This document shows positions 1 to 8,226 of a stretch of 64,000 nucleotides of DNA, in pieces. The notes beneath the pieces were generated by a model. That model worked only from the letters and a program-made list of their open reading frames with translations. It was not told the DNA's origin and ran no database searches. Within the stretch, counting starts at the first letter, position 1. Every line of letters starts with the position of its first letter. This DNA comes from DATARH01 sp036268425 (GTDB lineage: Bacteria > Pseudomonadota > Alphaproteobacteria > ATCC43930 > CGMCC-115725), in the NCBI GenBank assembly GCA_036268425.1, contig DATAUE010000036.1, positions 1 through 64,000 of the forward strand, given 5' to 3'. The position numbers and the translations under genes are program-made.

Positions 1-536
1 AACCCAACGCCACGATCACCACCGATGCCGGCAATTTCGGCAGCTTTGTGCATCGCTATATCGGGTTTCGCCAGACGCAGGTGTTTCTGTCGGCGGTGGT
101 CGGGTCGATGGGCTCGGGCATGCCGATGGCGGTGGCGGCGGCGTTGCGCCGGCCGAACACACAGGTCGTCGCGTTTATGGGCGACGGCGGCACGCTGATG
201 GCCGCCAACGAACTCGCCACCGCACGACAATACGGGGCCAACCCGATCGTCATCATCTCCGACAATTCGATGTACGGCACGATCGGCATGCATTCCTACG
301 TGCGCTATCCCGAGCGGCCGTTCATGGAAGGCACCCGCCTCACCAATCCGGATTTCGCCGCCTGGGCGCGCTCGTTCGGGGCCGAGGGCATCACGATCAA
401 GACCGACGCCGATATCGCCGACGGCATCGCCCGCGCCTTTGCCGTAAAGACCCGCCCGGTCGTCGTGCACTGCCTCACTTCGGCAATGCAGATGAGCGCG
501 TGGCGCCGCTATACCCGCACCGAAACCCTGCCCTGA
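1..536 (+). CDS. Thiamine-diphosphate-dependent enzyme, C-terminal part (acetolactate synthase-like)
   Basis: The reading frame is already open at base 3, so the gene begins upstream of the window and only about 178 C-terminal codons are visible. They form the cofactor-binding domain of the acetolactate synthase / benzoylformate decarboxylase superfamily. The ThDP-magnesium motif reads GDGGTLMAANELATA (bases ~181-225), and the closing SDNSMYGTIG stretch follows about 20 residues later. A glycine-rich segment (VVGSMGSGMPMAVAAAL) precedes it. Members of this family decarboxylate or ligate 2-keto acids. The substrate cannot be decided without the N-terminal domains. It is not part of the oxalate cluster that begins at 6393, which carries its own ThDP enzyme. 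Confidence 0.85.
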   Translation, partial: PNATITTDAGNFGSFVHRYIGFRQTQVFLSAVVGSMGSGMPMAVAAALRRPNTQVVAFMGDGGTLMAANELATARQYGANPIVIISDNSMYGTIGMHSYVRYPERPFMEGTRLTNPDFAAWARSFGAEGITIKTDADIADGIARAFAVKTRPVVVHCLTSAMQMSAWRRYTRTETLP

Positions 537-872
537 GCCTGGTTTTTCGCCCGAAAATTCGGGGGCTGTCCGCAGGTTATGAACAGCTCCCGATACCGGC
601 AGAAACGTAAGATAATCGACGCCGACAACTGCTTTAGACGCTTTCCGGTTACTCCACATCTACCTGACGAACATTGCAGGGTAAAAAAATAATAAGACTG
701 CTCAATAACATACCGCAATCTGCCTGTTTAATAGGCAAACCCGGTCGAACCCACCCTGGCCGCGGCTGTCAGCGTCTCGTCAAGAGCTTTTCCACTAATC
801 TATCCACAGCTCTCGTGGATAGCGGCAGTTTTGTCGGAGATAGTCGATAAACCTCAACGTGTTGCCGTCACG
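537..872. other. Gene-free convergent intergenic region
   Basis: This lies between two gene 3' ends. It is less GC-rich than its surroundings, especially around 660-730 where an A-rich run (taaaaaaataataag) occurs. I see no credible open reading frame, tRNA or insertion sequence. The only clear structure is the hairpin at 800-822. Confidence 0.6.
800..822. terminator. Hairpin between convergent genes (possible terminator)
   Basis: Perfect 8-bp arms CTATCCAC and GTGGATAG surround a 7-nt loop. It sits downstream of the LOG-family gene, which is transcribed leftward. No clear T-run follows, so termination is an inference from position. The arms also resemble DnaA boxes with one mismatch, but nothing else suggests an origin. 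Confidence 0.35.
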
Positions 873-1439
873 TCAGGCCGTATCGCCGTCGCCGGTGCCG
901 GATAATGCCGCCATCAATTCGGTAATCCCCGGCACGAAATTCACCAGCCGCGGTACCAGATTTCCCGAGAACCCCTGCGCCACGACGTGGTCGAGCAGGT
1001 CACGCAGCGGTTTCCAGTATCCGGCGATATCGACGACGAATATCGGCTTGTCATGGATGCCGAGATGCTTCCAGGTGACGATCTCGAACGTTTCGTCGAG
1101 CGTGCCGATGCCGCCGGGCAATGCCGCAAATGCGTCGGCCCGCTCCGCCATCTGCCGCTTGCGTTCGTGCATGCTATTGACGATGACCAGCTCCGACACC
1201 CGCCGATGCGCCAGTTCACGGTCGCGCAGCGCGCCAGGGATGATGCCGATGACCTCGCCGCCGGCGTCGAGAACGGCGTCGGCGACGACGCCCATCAGCC
1301 CGACCCGGCCGCCGCCGAATACCAGCCCGATCCCGGCCTTTGCGATGGCGTCGCCCAGATCATGCGCTGCCTCGCGGTAGCGCGGGTCGCCGCCGGCGGC
1401 CGAACCGCAATAAACGCATAGTCGTCTGATCGGCTGCAT
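873..1439 (-). CDS. LOG family protein (nucleoside 5'-monophosphate phosphoribohydrolase-like)
   Basis: The 188-residue protein is a full-length member of the LOG family (TIGR00730). These Rossmann-fold enzymes release the base from nucleoside monophosphates, or cytokinin riboside monophosphates in plants and some bacteria. The diagnostic PGGIGTLDE motif is at residues 108-116, and the nucleotide-binding N-terminal stretch FGGGRVGLMG is at 41-50. A conserved HERKRQM segment follows at 91-97. It starts with ATG and is transcribed away from the LysM protein gene, with about 107 bp between the two starts. Bacterial LOG proteins are often misnamed lysine decarboxylases. The family is certain; the in vivo substrate is not. 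Confidence 0.88.
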   Translation of the reverse strand: MQPIRRLCVYCGSAAGGDPRYREAAHDLGDAIAKAGIGLVFGGGRVGLMGVVADAVLDAGGEVIGIIPGALRDRELAHRRVSELVIVNSMHERKRQMAERADAFAALPGGIGTLDETFEIVTWKHLGIHDKPIFVVDIAGYWKPLRDLLDHVVAQGFSGNLVPRLVNFVPGITELMAALSGTGDGDTA

Positions 1440-1546
1440 TCGCCCCTCGCCGTCGCATTATTCGGCGTTCGTCTTCTCCCGATTGTGCGGCGATTGCAAG
1501 GCCACGCCGACACACATAAAGTTGCCGGTGCGACGGGGGATCGGCA

Positions 1547-2572
1547 TTGGCACAACGCATCGTCTGGTATGGAGCGGCGGCAATCGTATTGGTCATTGCC
1601 GCCGTGATCGGGTTGCGGGGTGCTCCTCCGCCTCCGCGGCCGGCTCCGTCATCGGCGACAGCGATTCCAGCACCGGTACCGCCGTCACCGGCGACGATTC
1701 CGTCCACCACAGGAACCGCACCCGGTCCCAATGACACCGCGGCCGCCGAAAAGCCCCCGAGCTTTGATGTTGTAACAGTCGATCCGCAGGGTCAGGCCGT
1801 CATCGCCGGGCGTGCCGCCCCCGGTGACAAGGTGCGGGTGCTCGATGCCGGCAAACTGGTCGGCGAAGCCACCGCCGACGCGCGCGGCGAATGGGCATTG
1901 GTGCCGAGCGCGCCGCTGCCTTCCGGCGATCGCCAGCTCAGCCTGGAAGCCGTCGGCCCGAATGGCGGCCCCACTCGCCGCTCGGATGATGTCGTCGCGC
2001 TGTCGGTGGCGCCGAAAGGACAGGCGGCCGGCAATAATGCCACGACCACCGCGGTGCTGCTGCCCGGCGACAAGAACAAGCCCGCCCGGATCTTGTCGCC
2101 GCCGGCGGCCAATGGGCAACGGCTGGGACTCGACAGCGCCGAATATGGAGACGGCGACCGGCTGATGCTGGCCGGCCACGCCGACCCCAAAACCACCCTC
2201 AACATCTATGCCGGCGACCGGCTGCTCGGCACTGCCACCGCGGATTCGGCCGGGAAATGGTCATTGGCCGCCGCTCTGCCGCATCCCGGCGGCAGCATCG
2301 AGTTGCGCCTCGACGAACTCGGCACCAACGGCAAGGTTGCCCAACGCATCGCCGCCCCGTTCGAACCGGACGCCGGCAAAACGGCGACCACCGAAAAGGC
2401 CGCCGCGAGGGGTACCTATGTGGTGCACCGCGGCAACAGCCTGTGGCTGATCGCGCGCCGTGTCTATGGCGAAGGCACGCGCTATACGACGATCTATCTC
2501 GCCAATCGCGGACAAATCCGCGACCCGGACAAAATCTATCCGGGACAGCAGTTCAAGATGCCAAAACCGTAA
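1547..2572 (+). CDS. LysM domain membrane-anchored protein with Ig-like repeats
   Basis: Translation probably begins at a TTG, because GGGGGA lies six bases upstream and the reading starts right before a membrane segment (residues ~8-23, AAAIVLVIAAVIGLRG). A Pro/Ala/Thr-rich linker follows (25-75). Two bacterial Ig-like beta modules come next (about 75-150 and 200-265), both with the pattern G-x-A-x-P-G/P-K-T/V followed by W-S/A-L. The C-terminal LysM domain (about residues 290-341) reads YVVHRGNSLWLIARRVYG and ends with YPGQQFKMP. LysM domains bind peptidoglycan, so a periplasmic protein anchored in the inner membrane is likely. Similar LysM proteins are common in alphaproteobacteria; no enzymatic domain is visible. 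Confidence 0.8.
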   Translation: MAQRIVWYGAAAIVLVIAAVIGLRGAPPPPRPAPSSATAIPAPVPPSPATIPSTTGTAPGPNDTAAAEKPPSFDVVTVDPQGQAVIAGRAAPGDKVRVLDAGKLVGEATADARGEWALVPSAPLPSGDRQLSLEAVGPNGGPTRRSDDVVALSVAPKGQAAGNNATTTAVLLPGDKNKPARILSPPAANGQRLGLDSAEYGDGDRLMLAGHADPKTTLNIYAGDRLLGTATADSAGKWSLAAALPHPGGSIELRLDELGTNGKVAQRIAAPFEPDAGKTATTEKAAARGTYVVHRGNSLWLIARRVYGEGTRYTTIYLANRGQIRDPDKIYPGQQFKMPKP

Positions 2573-2658
2573 GGCCCGCCTGGAGCCGAGCTCGACGTCT
2601 CGGATGCCTGCGCCGGTAGCATGGCGGCGTTCCCGCTCCCGTTTCACCCGACATAACC

Positions 2659-2743
2659 CGTCATCCCGGCGCAGGCCGGGATCCACGCCGGCAGCGCCCG
2701 AAACGCCATTCCGGTGGATCATCCCGGCCTGCACCGGGATGAC
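2659..2743. repeat. Palindromic REP-like element (copy 1)
   Basis: The left arm GTCATCCCGGCGCAGGCCGG and the right arm CCGGCCTGCACCGGGATGAC are inverted relatives, and each contains its own smaller CCGG-centred palindrome. Related sequences occur at 14095-14121 and 31108-31192. It lies beyond the 3' ends of both neighbouring genes. Confidence 0.7.
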
Positions 2744-2802
2744 ACTGCTTTTCTATTTTGGGTTTTTTTTGGGTTGTTCTATCCAGCCGGTTTTGGCGCT
2801 GG

Positions 2803-3471
2803 CTAATCCGCGACGGCGTATAGTTCCGGCGCCAGGACCGGCGCCGTGCGGTTGCGGGCGTGCAGGTAGGATTGCCAGAACAGGCACGCCGCCACCGAGC
2901 GCCAGGGTTGCCATGCTTCGCCGATCTGCCGCAATGCGGGTTCGCGCGGACGGGCGTCGAGCGACATCGTTTCCGCCACGGCGAGCTGCAGCCCGAGATC
3001 GCCGGCCGGCCAGATATCGGCCCGCCCCAGCGCGAAGATCAGGTAGATTTCAGCGCTCCAGCGGCCGATCCCTTTCAGCGCCACCAGCGTCGAAAGCGCC
3101 GCGTCGTCCGGCGCTGCGTCGACCGCGGCAAAATCGAGATCGCCATTTTCCACCGCGGTGGCGAGACCGCGGCCATAGACCATCTTTTGCCGGCTGAAGC
3201 CGCAGCTGCGCAATGTCGCATCGTCGAGCAGCAGGAATTTCTCCGGCACCAGCGGCCGGCACAATTCGTTCAGCCGACGATGCATTGCCGCCGCGGCATG
3301 GATCGACACCTGCTGTTCGAGGATGATGTGCAGCAATGTCGGAAACCCGTTGCGCCGCCGCCGGAAACGCGGCGCCCCGGCGCGCTCCAGGATGGCGCGG
3401 AACACCGGCGCATCGGACAAGGCCGTGATGCCGTCGTCGAGCCCGCGCGGTGCGTAAATTTCCCCGGTCAT
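2803..3471 (-). CDS. DNA-3-methyladenine glycosylase, AlkA/HhH-GPD type
   Basis: This is a base-excision repair enzyme of the helix-hairpin-helix GPD superfamily that removes alkylated bases from DNA. At 222 residues it has the catalytic core but not the N-terminal domain of E. coli AlkA. Visible motifs are the conserved ILEQQVSIHAA helix (about 50-60), the hairpin LKGIGRWSAE (132-141) and the catalytic aspartate in PAGDLGLQ (Asp158). No iron-sulfur cysteine motif of the EndoIII/MutY type is present, which supports the alkylation branch. It follows the FMN reductase gene on the same strand with 38 bp between them, so the two may share a transcript. Confidence 0.88.
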   Translation of the reverse strand: MTGEIYAPRGLDDGITALSDAPVFRAILERAGAPRFRRRRNGFPTLLHIILEQQVSIHAAAAMHRRLNELCRPLVPEKFLLLDDATLRSCGFSRQKMVYGRGLATAVENGDLDFAAVDAAPDDAALSTLVALKGIGRWSAEIYLIFALGRADIWPAGDLGLQLAVAETMSLDARPREPALRQIGEAWQPWRSVAACLFWQSYLHARNRTAPVLAPELYAVAD

Positions 3472-3509
3472 TTGTCACGAAGCTCTTATCGGGATTCCGC
3501 CGCGCCGGT

Positions 3510-4088
3510 TCACGTGGCGCCGACGGCTTGCCACAAACGGATTTCGCCAATCAGCGCCTCGACCGCACCGCAGGCGAAACCGAGCGACATCTCGTCGACC
3601 AGCCGCCCGTCTTTGATCTTGGTTTCGGACGCGGTGATGATGACCTCGCGTGCCAGGGCCACCCGCGACAGGCACGAATCGAGCGCCACCCGCATGTGTT
3701 CGAGGCACCGCGCACCGCCGAGCGGCCCGCGCGAGGTCGCCATGATCGCCACCGGCTTGTATGCCAGCACCGACTGAAAGGCCGGCCGCGAGGCCCAGTC
3801 GATCGCGTTTTTCAGAACCCCCGGTATGCTGTGATTGAACTCCGGTGCGCACAGCACCAACCCGTCCGCCGCGGCGATATCAGCCAACAGGTGCCTAACG
3901 ACCGGCGGCCGCCTGTCGCCCTCGAAATCCTGGTTGTAGAGCGGGATCGGCGCGAGATCGTATATTCGCAAATCGGCCCGGCCGACGAACCTCGCGCGCA
4001 AAGTTTCCAGCACGCTGTTCGAATACGAACCCGTGCGCAGGCTGCCGGTCATTCCGATCAGGCGAAGCGGTTTGGTCTCGTCGGGCAT
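3510..4088 (-). CDS. NADPH-dependent FMN reductase family protein
   Basis: The 192-residue protein has the flavodoxin-like fold of the NADPH-dependent FMN reductase family (azoreductase / chromate reductase relatives). The FMN phosphate loop GSLRTGSYSN is at residues 15-24. The conserved PEFNHSIPGVLKNAIDWAS motif, typical of this family, lies near residues 82-100. These soluble enzymes pass electrons from NAD(P)H to flavins, quinones, azo dyes or metals. The reverse-strand ATG is preceded by GGAAAAG at a suitable distance. It runs divergently from the downstream aminotransferase, leaving about 110 bp for two promoters. The physiological acceptor is not predictable. Confidence 0.85.
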   Translation of the reverse strand: MPDETKPLRLIGMTGSLRTGSYSNSVLETLRARFVGRADLRIYDLAPIPLYNQDFEGDRRPPVVRHLLADIAAADGLVLCAPEFNHSIPGVLKNAIDWASRPAFQSVLAYKPVAIMATSRGPLGGARCLEHMRVALDSCLSRVALAREVIITASETKIKDGRLVDEMSLGFACGAVEALIGEIRLWQAVGAT

Positions 4089-4197
4089 GGTTCGCTTTTC
4101 CGGTGCTTGAAATCGTGGCTGTCATAGCGAAAGCGGCCGCATCGCGAAACCGGCTTGCCACTGGCAACAATCTCCCGCGGCGTGCCAACATGGCACC

Positions 4198-5403
4198 ATG
4201 CCTCTCCGCCCCTCCCACCGCGGGCTCGTCCCGCCGTTTATCGCGATGGACGTGTTGCGCGCCGCCAACGAGCGCGAAGCCGCAGGCCATCCGGTCATCC
4301 ACCTCGAAGTCGGCCAGCCCAGCACTCCGGCCCCGGCCGCGGTGCTCGACGCGGCGCGTGCCGCTCTGGCGGAAGATCGCATCGGCTATACCGACGCGCT
4401 CGGCATCGCGCCGTTGCGCGCCGCCATTGCCCGGCATTACCGCGAGCAATACGGCGTCGCGGTCGATCCCGCCGAGATCGTCGTCACGACCGGCTCGTCA
4501 GCGGCGTTTCAGCTCGCGTTCCTCGCCGCCTTCGAGCCGGGGCAGCGAGTAGCGCTGGCTGCGCCCGGCTATCCCGCCTATCGCAACATCCTCAGCGCGC
4601 TCGGTCTCGAACCGGTGCTGATCGAGGCCGGCGAAAATGCGCATTACCAGCCGAACCCGGAACTGCTGGCCGAGGCCGGCGACATTGCCGGGCTGATCAT
4701 CGCCAGCCCGGCCAACCCGACCGGCACGATGATCCCACCCGATGATCTGGCGCGCCTTTGCGCCTGGTGCCACGAGCGCGGCATCCGTCTCGTTTCCGAC
4801 GAAATCTACCACGGCATCACCTACGAGACCGCACCGCAGACGGCCCGCGCCTTTGGCACCGAAGCCGTCATCATCAACTCGTTCTCGAAGTATTACAGCA
4901 TGACCGGCTGGCGGCTCGGCTGGATGGTGGTGCCGCCCGATCTCGCCCGCTCGGTGGAATGCCTGGCACAGAATTTCTACATTTCCCCACCGGCCCTGTC
5001 GCAGCTTGCGACGTTGCCGGTCTTCGGCTGCCGCCCCGAACTCGACGCGCATGTCGCGCGCTATCGCGCCAACCGCGACGTGCTGATCGGCGCATTGTCG
5101 GGGGCCGGACTGACACGGTTCGCCCCGGCCGAAGGCGCCTTTTATCTCTACGTCGACGTATCCGCCTTGACCCGCGACAGCGAAGCCTTCTGCCGGCGCA
5201 TGCTGACCGAAATCGGTATCGCCGCCACTCCCGGCCGCGATTTCGATCCCATCCACGGCAATGACTGGCTGCGCCTGTCGTTTGCCGGCTCGGCCGAGGA
5301 CATTATAGAAGCCGCTCGACGCATGCGTGGGTGGCTGCGCCGCATGACCAACAGCGCCGTGCTGCCGGCAAACCCGCCAAGCCGCACGCCCGAAAACGCT
5401 TGA
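4198..5403 (+). CDS. Class I/II pyridoxal-phosphate aminotransferase
   Basis: This is a fold-type I aminotransferase of 401 residues. The PLP lysine is Lys231 in SFSKYYSMTGWRLGW. The cofactor-contacting SPANPTG is at 170-176 and DEIYHG at 201-206. A GYTDALGI substrate-side segment is at 63-70. Family members exchange amino groups between an amino acid (often aspartate, alanine or an aromatic) and 2-oxoglutarate or another keto acid. Sequence alone does not fix the substrate. The lyase gene follows 41 bp downstream on the same strand, and the pair probably forms a small operon. A second aminotransferase of the same class lies at 53030. Confidence 0.87.
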   Translation: MPLRPSHRGLVPPFIAMDVLRAANEREAAGHPVIHLEVGQPSTPAPAAVLDAARAALAEDRIGYTDALGIAPLRAAIARHYREQYGVAVDPAEIVVTTGSSAAFQLAFLAAFEPGQRVALAAPGYPAYRNILSALGLEPVLIEAGENAHYQPNPELLAEAGDIAGLIIASPANPTGTMIPPDDLARLCAWCHERGIRLVSDEIYHGITYETAPQTARAFGTEAVIINSFSKYYSMTGWRLGWMVVPPDLARSVECLAQNFYISPPALSQLATLPVFGCRPELDAHVARYRANRDVLIGALSGAGLTRFAPAEGAFYLYVDVSALTRDSEAFCRRMLTEIGIAATPGRDFDPIHGNDWLRLSFAGSAEDIIEAARRMRGWLRRMTNSAVLPANPPSRTPENA

Positions 5404-5444
5404 CCACAGAGGCGGTCGCGCAGGATGACGCAAGGTCTTTCCCG

Positions 5445-6350
5445 ATGGCTGAGGTGATGGTGATGAGCACGGAACCCCAATCGCTGCGCAGCTTTCTGTT
5501 CGCGCCGGGCAATCACCCCAGGCGGGTCGAGAAGGCGCTGTCGCTGGACGCCGACGCGGTAATCCTCGACCTGGAAGACGCCGTCGCCACTGCCGAGAAA
5601 CCGGCGACCCGCGACGCGGTTGTCGCGGCGTTCGAGCGGCCGCGGCGCGGGCTGCTCTATGTCCGGGTCAATGCCGTTGATACCCGGTTCTGCTATGGCG
5701 ACCTCGTGGCGATCGTGAAACTGGGCCTCGACGGCATCATTCTGCCAAAGGTCGAAAGCGCCGCCGGCCTCGCCACGGTCGACTGGCTGCTGGCACAGCT
5801 CGAGCGCGATCGGGGGCTGCCGCACGGCGGCATCGACCTGGTTCCGATCATCGAGACGGCGCGCGGTCTCGACCAGCTTGGCGCGATCCTCGCCGCTGGT
5901 ACGCGGGTCAAGCGCGTCGCGTTTGGCGCCGGTGACTTCACGTTGGACGTCAACATGGCGTGGAGCCGCGGCGAATCTGAATTGGCCTATGCCCGCGCGG
6001 CGATCGTGACGGCGTCGCGAGCCGCCGGCATCGAAGCGCCGTTCGATACGGTTTGGGTCGACCTCGCCGACCGCGACGGTCTCGAAGCCTCGTCGCGCAC
6101 CGCCCTGGGCCTCGGTTTCCAGGGCAAGATGTGCATCCACCCCGACCAGATCGCGGTGGTCAACCAGGTATTCACGCCGACCGATGCGGAAATCGCCTTT
6201 GCCGAGCGGGTCGCGGCTGCGTTTGCCAAGGCCGAAGCCGAAGGCAATGCCTCGATCCAGCTCGACGGCAAATTCATCGATTACCCGATCGTCTACCGCG
6301 CCCGGCGGGTCATGCAGCGGATCGCCACAATCCGCGCGCGGCAAGGGTGA
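5445..6350 (+). CDS. HpcH/HpaI aldolase / citrate lyase beta subunit family (CitE-like)
   Basis: The product is a 301-residue TIM-barrel lyase of the CitE/malyl-CoA lyase family. These enzymes cleave or form (3S)-malyl-CoA, citramalyl-CoA or related thioesters. Visible features are the N-terminal SFLFAPGNHPRRVEKAL signature, the DAVILDLEDAV metal-side segment, the glutamate in LPKVESAAGL, and GAGDFTLDVN further on. The C-terminal GFQGKMCIHPDQI motif is also present. ATGs at 5445, 5457 and 5463 are all plausible starts; reading upstream of 5445 has no family similarity. No other citrate lyase subunit is nearby, so this is a stand-alone CitE-like enzyme. Its stop codon lies inside the hairpin at 6347-6369. 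Confidence 0.87.
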   Translation: MAEVMVMSTEPQSLRSFLFAPGNHPRRVEKALSLDADAVILDLEDAVATAEKPATRDAVVAAFERPRRGLLYVRVNAVDTRFCYGDLVAIVKLGLDGIILPKVESAAGLATVDWLLAQLERDRGLPHGGIDLVPIIETARGLDQLGAILAAGTRVKRVAFGAGDFTLDVNMAWSRGESELAYARAAIVTASRAAGIEAPFDTVWVDLADRDGLEASSRTALGLGFQGKMCIHPDQIAVVNQVFTPTDAEIAFAERVAAAFAKAEAEGNASIQLDGKFIDYPIVYRARRVMQRIATIRARQG

Positions 6351-6369
6351 AGAGGCCGGGCCTCTTCAC
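6347..6369. terminator. Bidirectional terminator-like hairpin
   Basis: Perfect 10-bp arms GTGAAGAGGC and GCCTCTTCAC flank a 3-nt loop. The hairpin sits between the converging CitE-like and oxalyl-CoA decarboxylase genes and includes the CitE stop codon. Confidence 0.6.
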
Positions 6370-6392
6370 CTGCAAAATAGCTCGCGGCCGTG

Positions 6393-8093
6393 TTATTTCT
6401 TCGGGGCCGCGGCGCTTTTCGGATTGAGGCTCTGGATGTGGCCGCTTTCGGTGCCGGCGGTCGGGTCGATCACCGCGTTGATCAGCGCCGGCTTGCCCGA
6501 CGCGAGCGCCTCGGTCAGCGCGGCGGTGAGGCTCGGTGTGTCGGTGCAGTGATAACCGGCGCCGCCGAACGCCTCGATGATCTTTTCGTAGCGCGCGTCG
6601 CGCAGCAGGCCGGTTGGTGAATAGGGCCGGTCGGCCGGGTCGCCACGATAGACGCCGTTATTGTTGAAGATGATTGTCGTCACCGGCAGCTCGTAACGGC
6701 AGATCGTCTCGATCTCCATGCCGCTAAAGCCGAAGGCGCTGTCGCCCTCGATCGCGACGACCGGCTTGCCGGTCTCGACCGCGGCGCCGACGGCATAGCC
6801 CATGCCGATGCCCATGACGCCCCAGGTGCCGCTGTCGAGGCGGTGGCGCGGCTTGTCCATGTCGATGATGTTGCGTCCGAAATCGAGCGTGTTGGCGCCT
6901 TCGTTGACGATGTAGACGTCGGGCTGGGTGGCCAGCGCGTTGCGCACGGCGCGCAGCGCGGAGGAGAAATTCATCGGGGTCGGGTCGGCGTTGAGCCGCG
7001 CCGCCATGCGCTCGACATTCTGCTGCTTGCGTTTGCCGATTTCGCCGGTCCAGGCCTCCTGCTTCTTGACCTGCCCCGGCTTCATCGCGGCGTTGAACGC
7101 CGCGAAAACGGACTTGATGTCGCCGACGATCGGCGCCGCAATCGCGCGATTGCTGTCCATCTCCGTCGCCGCGATATCGATCTGGACGAACTTCGTGTTC
7201 GCGTTCCACAAGGGCGCGCGGCCGTGCGACAGCAGCCAGTTGAGCCGCGCCCCGGCCAGCACCACGACATCGGCGTTGCCGATTGCATAGGAGCGCGCCG
7301 CGGCGGCCGATTGTGCGTGGTCGTCGGGCAGCAGGCCCTTGGCCATCGACATCGGCAGGAACGGGATGCCGGTGCTCTCGACAAACGATTTGATCTCGGC
7401 GTCGGCGCGGGCGTAGGCGGCGCCTTTGCCGAGGATCATCAGCGGGCGCTGCGCGGTTGCCAGCAGGTCGAGGGCACGCGCCACCGATTGCGGCGCCGGG
7501 ATCGCCGGCGGCGCCGGATCGACCACCTTCACCAGCGATTTCTTCCCGGTCTCGGCATCGAGCGCCGAGCCCAGTACCTCGGCCGTCAAATCGAGGTAGA
7601 CGCCACCGGGGCGCCCCGACAGCGCGGCGCGGATCGCCCGCGCGAGGCCAATACCGATATCCTGCGGGCGGTTGACGCGGTAGGCCGCCTTGCAATGCGG
7701 CCGTGCCACCGCAAGCTGGTCCATTTCCTCGTAATCGCCCTGTTCGAGATCGACGATCGCGCGGTCGCTCGACCCGCTGATCAGGATCATCGGAAAGCAG
7801 TTGGTCGTGGCATTGGCCAGCCCGACCATGCCGTTGAGAAAGCCGGGCGCCGACACGGTCATGCAGATGCCGGGCTTGCCGGTCAGGTAGCCGGCGATCG
7901 CGGCGGCATTCGCCGCTTGCTGTTCATGGCGGAAACCGATGTAGCGGATGCCTTCATTCTGCGCCAAACGCAGCAGATCGGTGATCGGGATGCCAGCCAC
8001 CCCGTAAATCGTGTCGACGCCGTTCAGCTTCAGCGCTTCCACCACGAGGTGAAAGCCGTCCGTCATATCGCCTGACGTTTCCTCTGCGCTCAT
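6393..8093 (-). CDS. oxc: Oxalyl-CoA decarboxylase
   Basis: This ThDP enzyme converts oxalyl-CoA to formyl-CoA and CO2, the decarboxylation step of oxalate breakdown. The 566-residue length is normal. The N-terminal domain opens with VDTIYGVAGIPITDLLRLAQ and IRYIGFRHEQQAANAAA. The ThDP motif is EGDSAFGFSGMEIETIC...FNNNGVYRG. The C-terminal lid ends in GTESGHIQSLNPK, the segment that closes over oxalyl-CoA in known Oxc proteins. The start at 8093 is chosen because GAGGAAAAG directly precedes it; an upstream in-frame ATG would add 21 unrelated residues. It follows the MFS gene on the same strand. Partnership with frc at 10583 makes the assignment firm. Confidence 0.96.
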   Translation of the reverse strand: MSAEETSGDMTDGFHLVVEALKLNGVDTIYGVAGIPITDLLRLAQNEGIRYIGFRHEQQAANAAAIAGYLTGKPGICMTVSAPGFLNGMVGLANATTNCFPMILISGSSDRAIVDLEQGDYEEMDQLAVARPHCKAAYRVNRPQDIGIGLARAIRAALSGRPGGVYLDLTAEVLGSALDAETGKKSLVKVVDPAPPAIPAPQSVARALDLLATAQRPLMILGKGAAYARADAEIKSFVESTGIPFLPMSMAKGLLPDDHAQSAAAARSYAIGNADVVVLAGARLNWLLSHGRAPLWNANTKFVQIDIAATEMDSNRAIAAPIVGDIKSVFAAFNAAMKPGQVKKQEAWTGEIGKRKQQNVERMAARLNADPTPMNFSSALRAVRNALATQPDVYIVNEGANTLDFGRNIIDMDKPRHRLDSGTWGVMGIGMGYAVGAAVETGKPVVAIEGDSAFGFSGMEIETICRYELPVTTIIFNNNGVYRGDPADRPYSPTGLLRDARYEKIIEAFGGAGYHCTDTPSLTAALTEALASGKPALINAVIDPTAGTESGHIQSLNPKSAAAPKK

Positions 8094-8226
8094 CTTTTCC
8101 TCGTTCCCCGGATAGATCGGGCTCAACCGCGAATAATAGGGCCGCGTTCGTAACACCGCCCAGCCTGCCGTCCTATAGCATCATCCCCGCGCCGGGGCAT
8201 CCGGGCTGCGTATCCTGTTGCAACCG

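Noticed and set aside
800..822. Inverted DnaA-box-like sequences (CTATCCACA type) near an A-rich run, as a possible origin of replication
   Set aside because: Only two one-mismatch boxes exist, both belonging to one hairpin, and there is no dnaA, hemE, parAB or box cluster. A terminator for the convergent genes is the simpler explanation.
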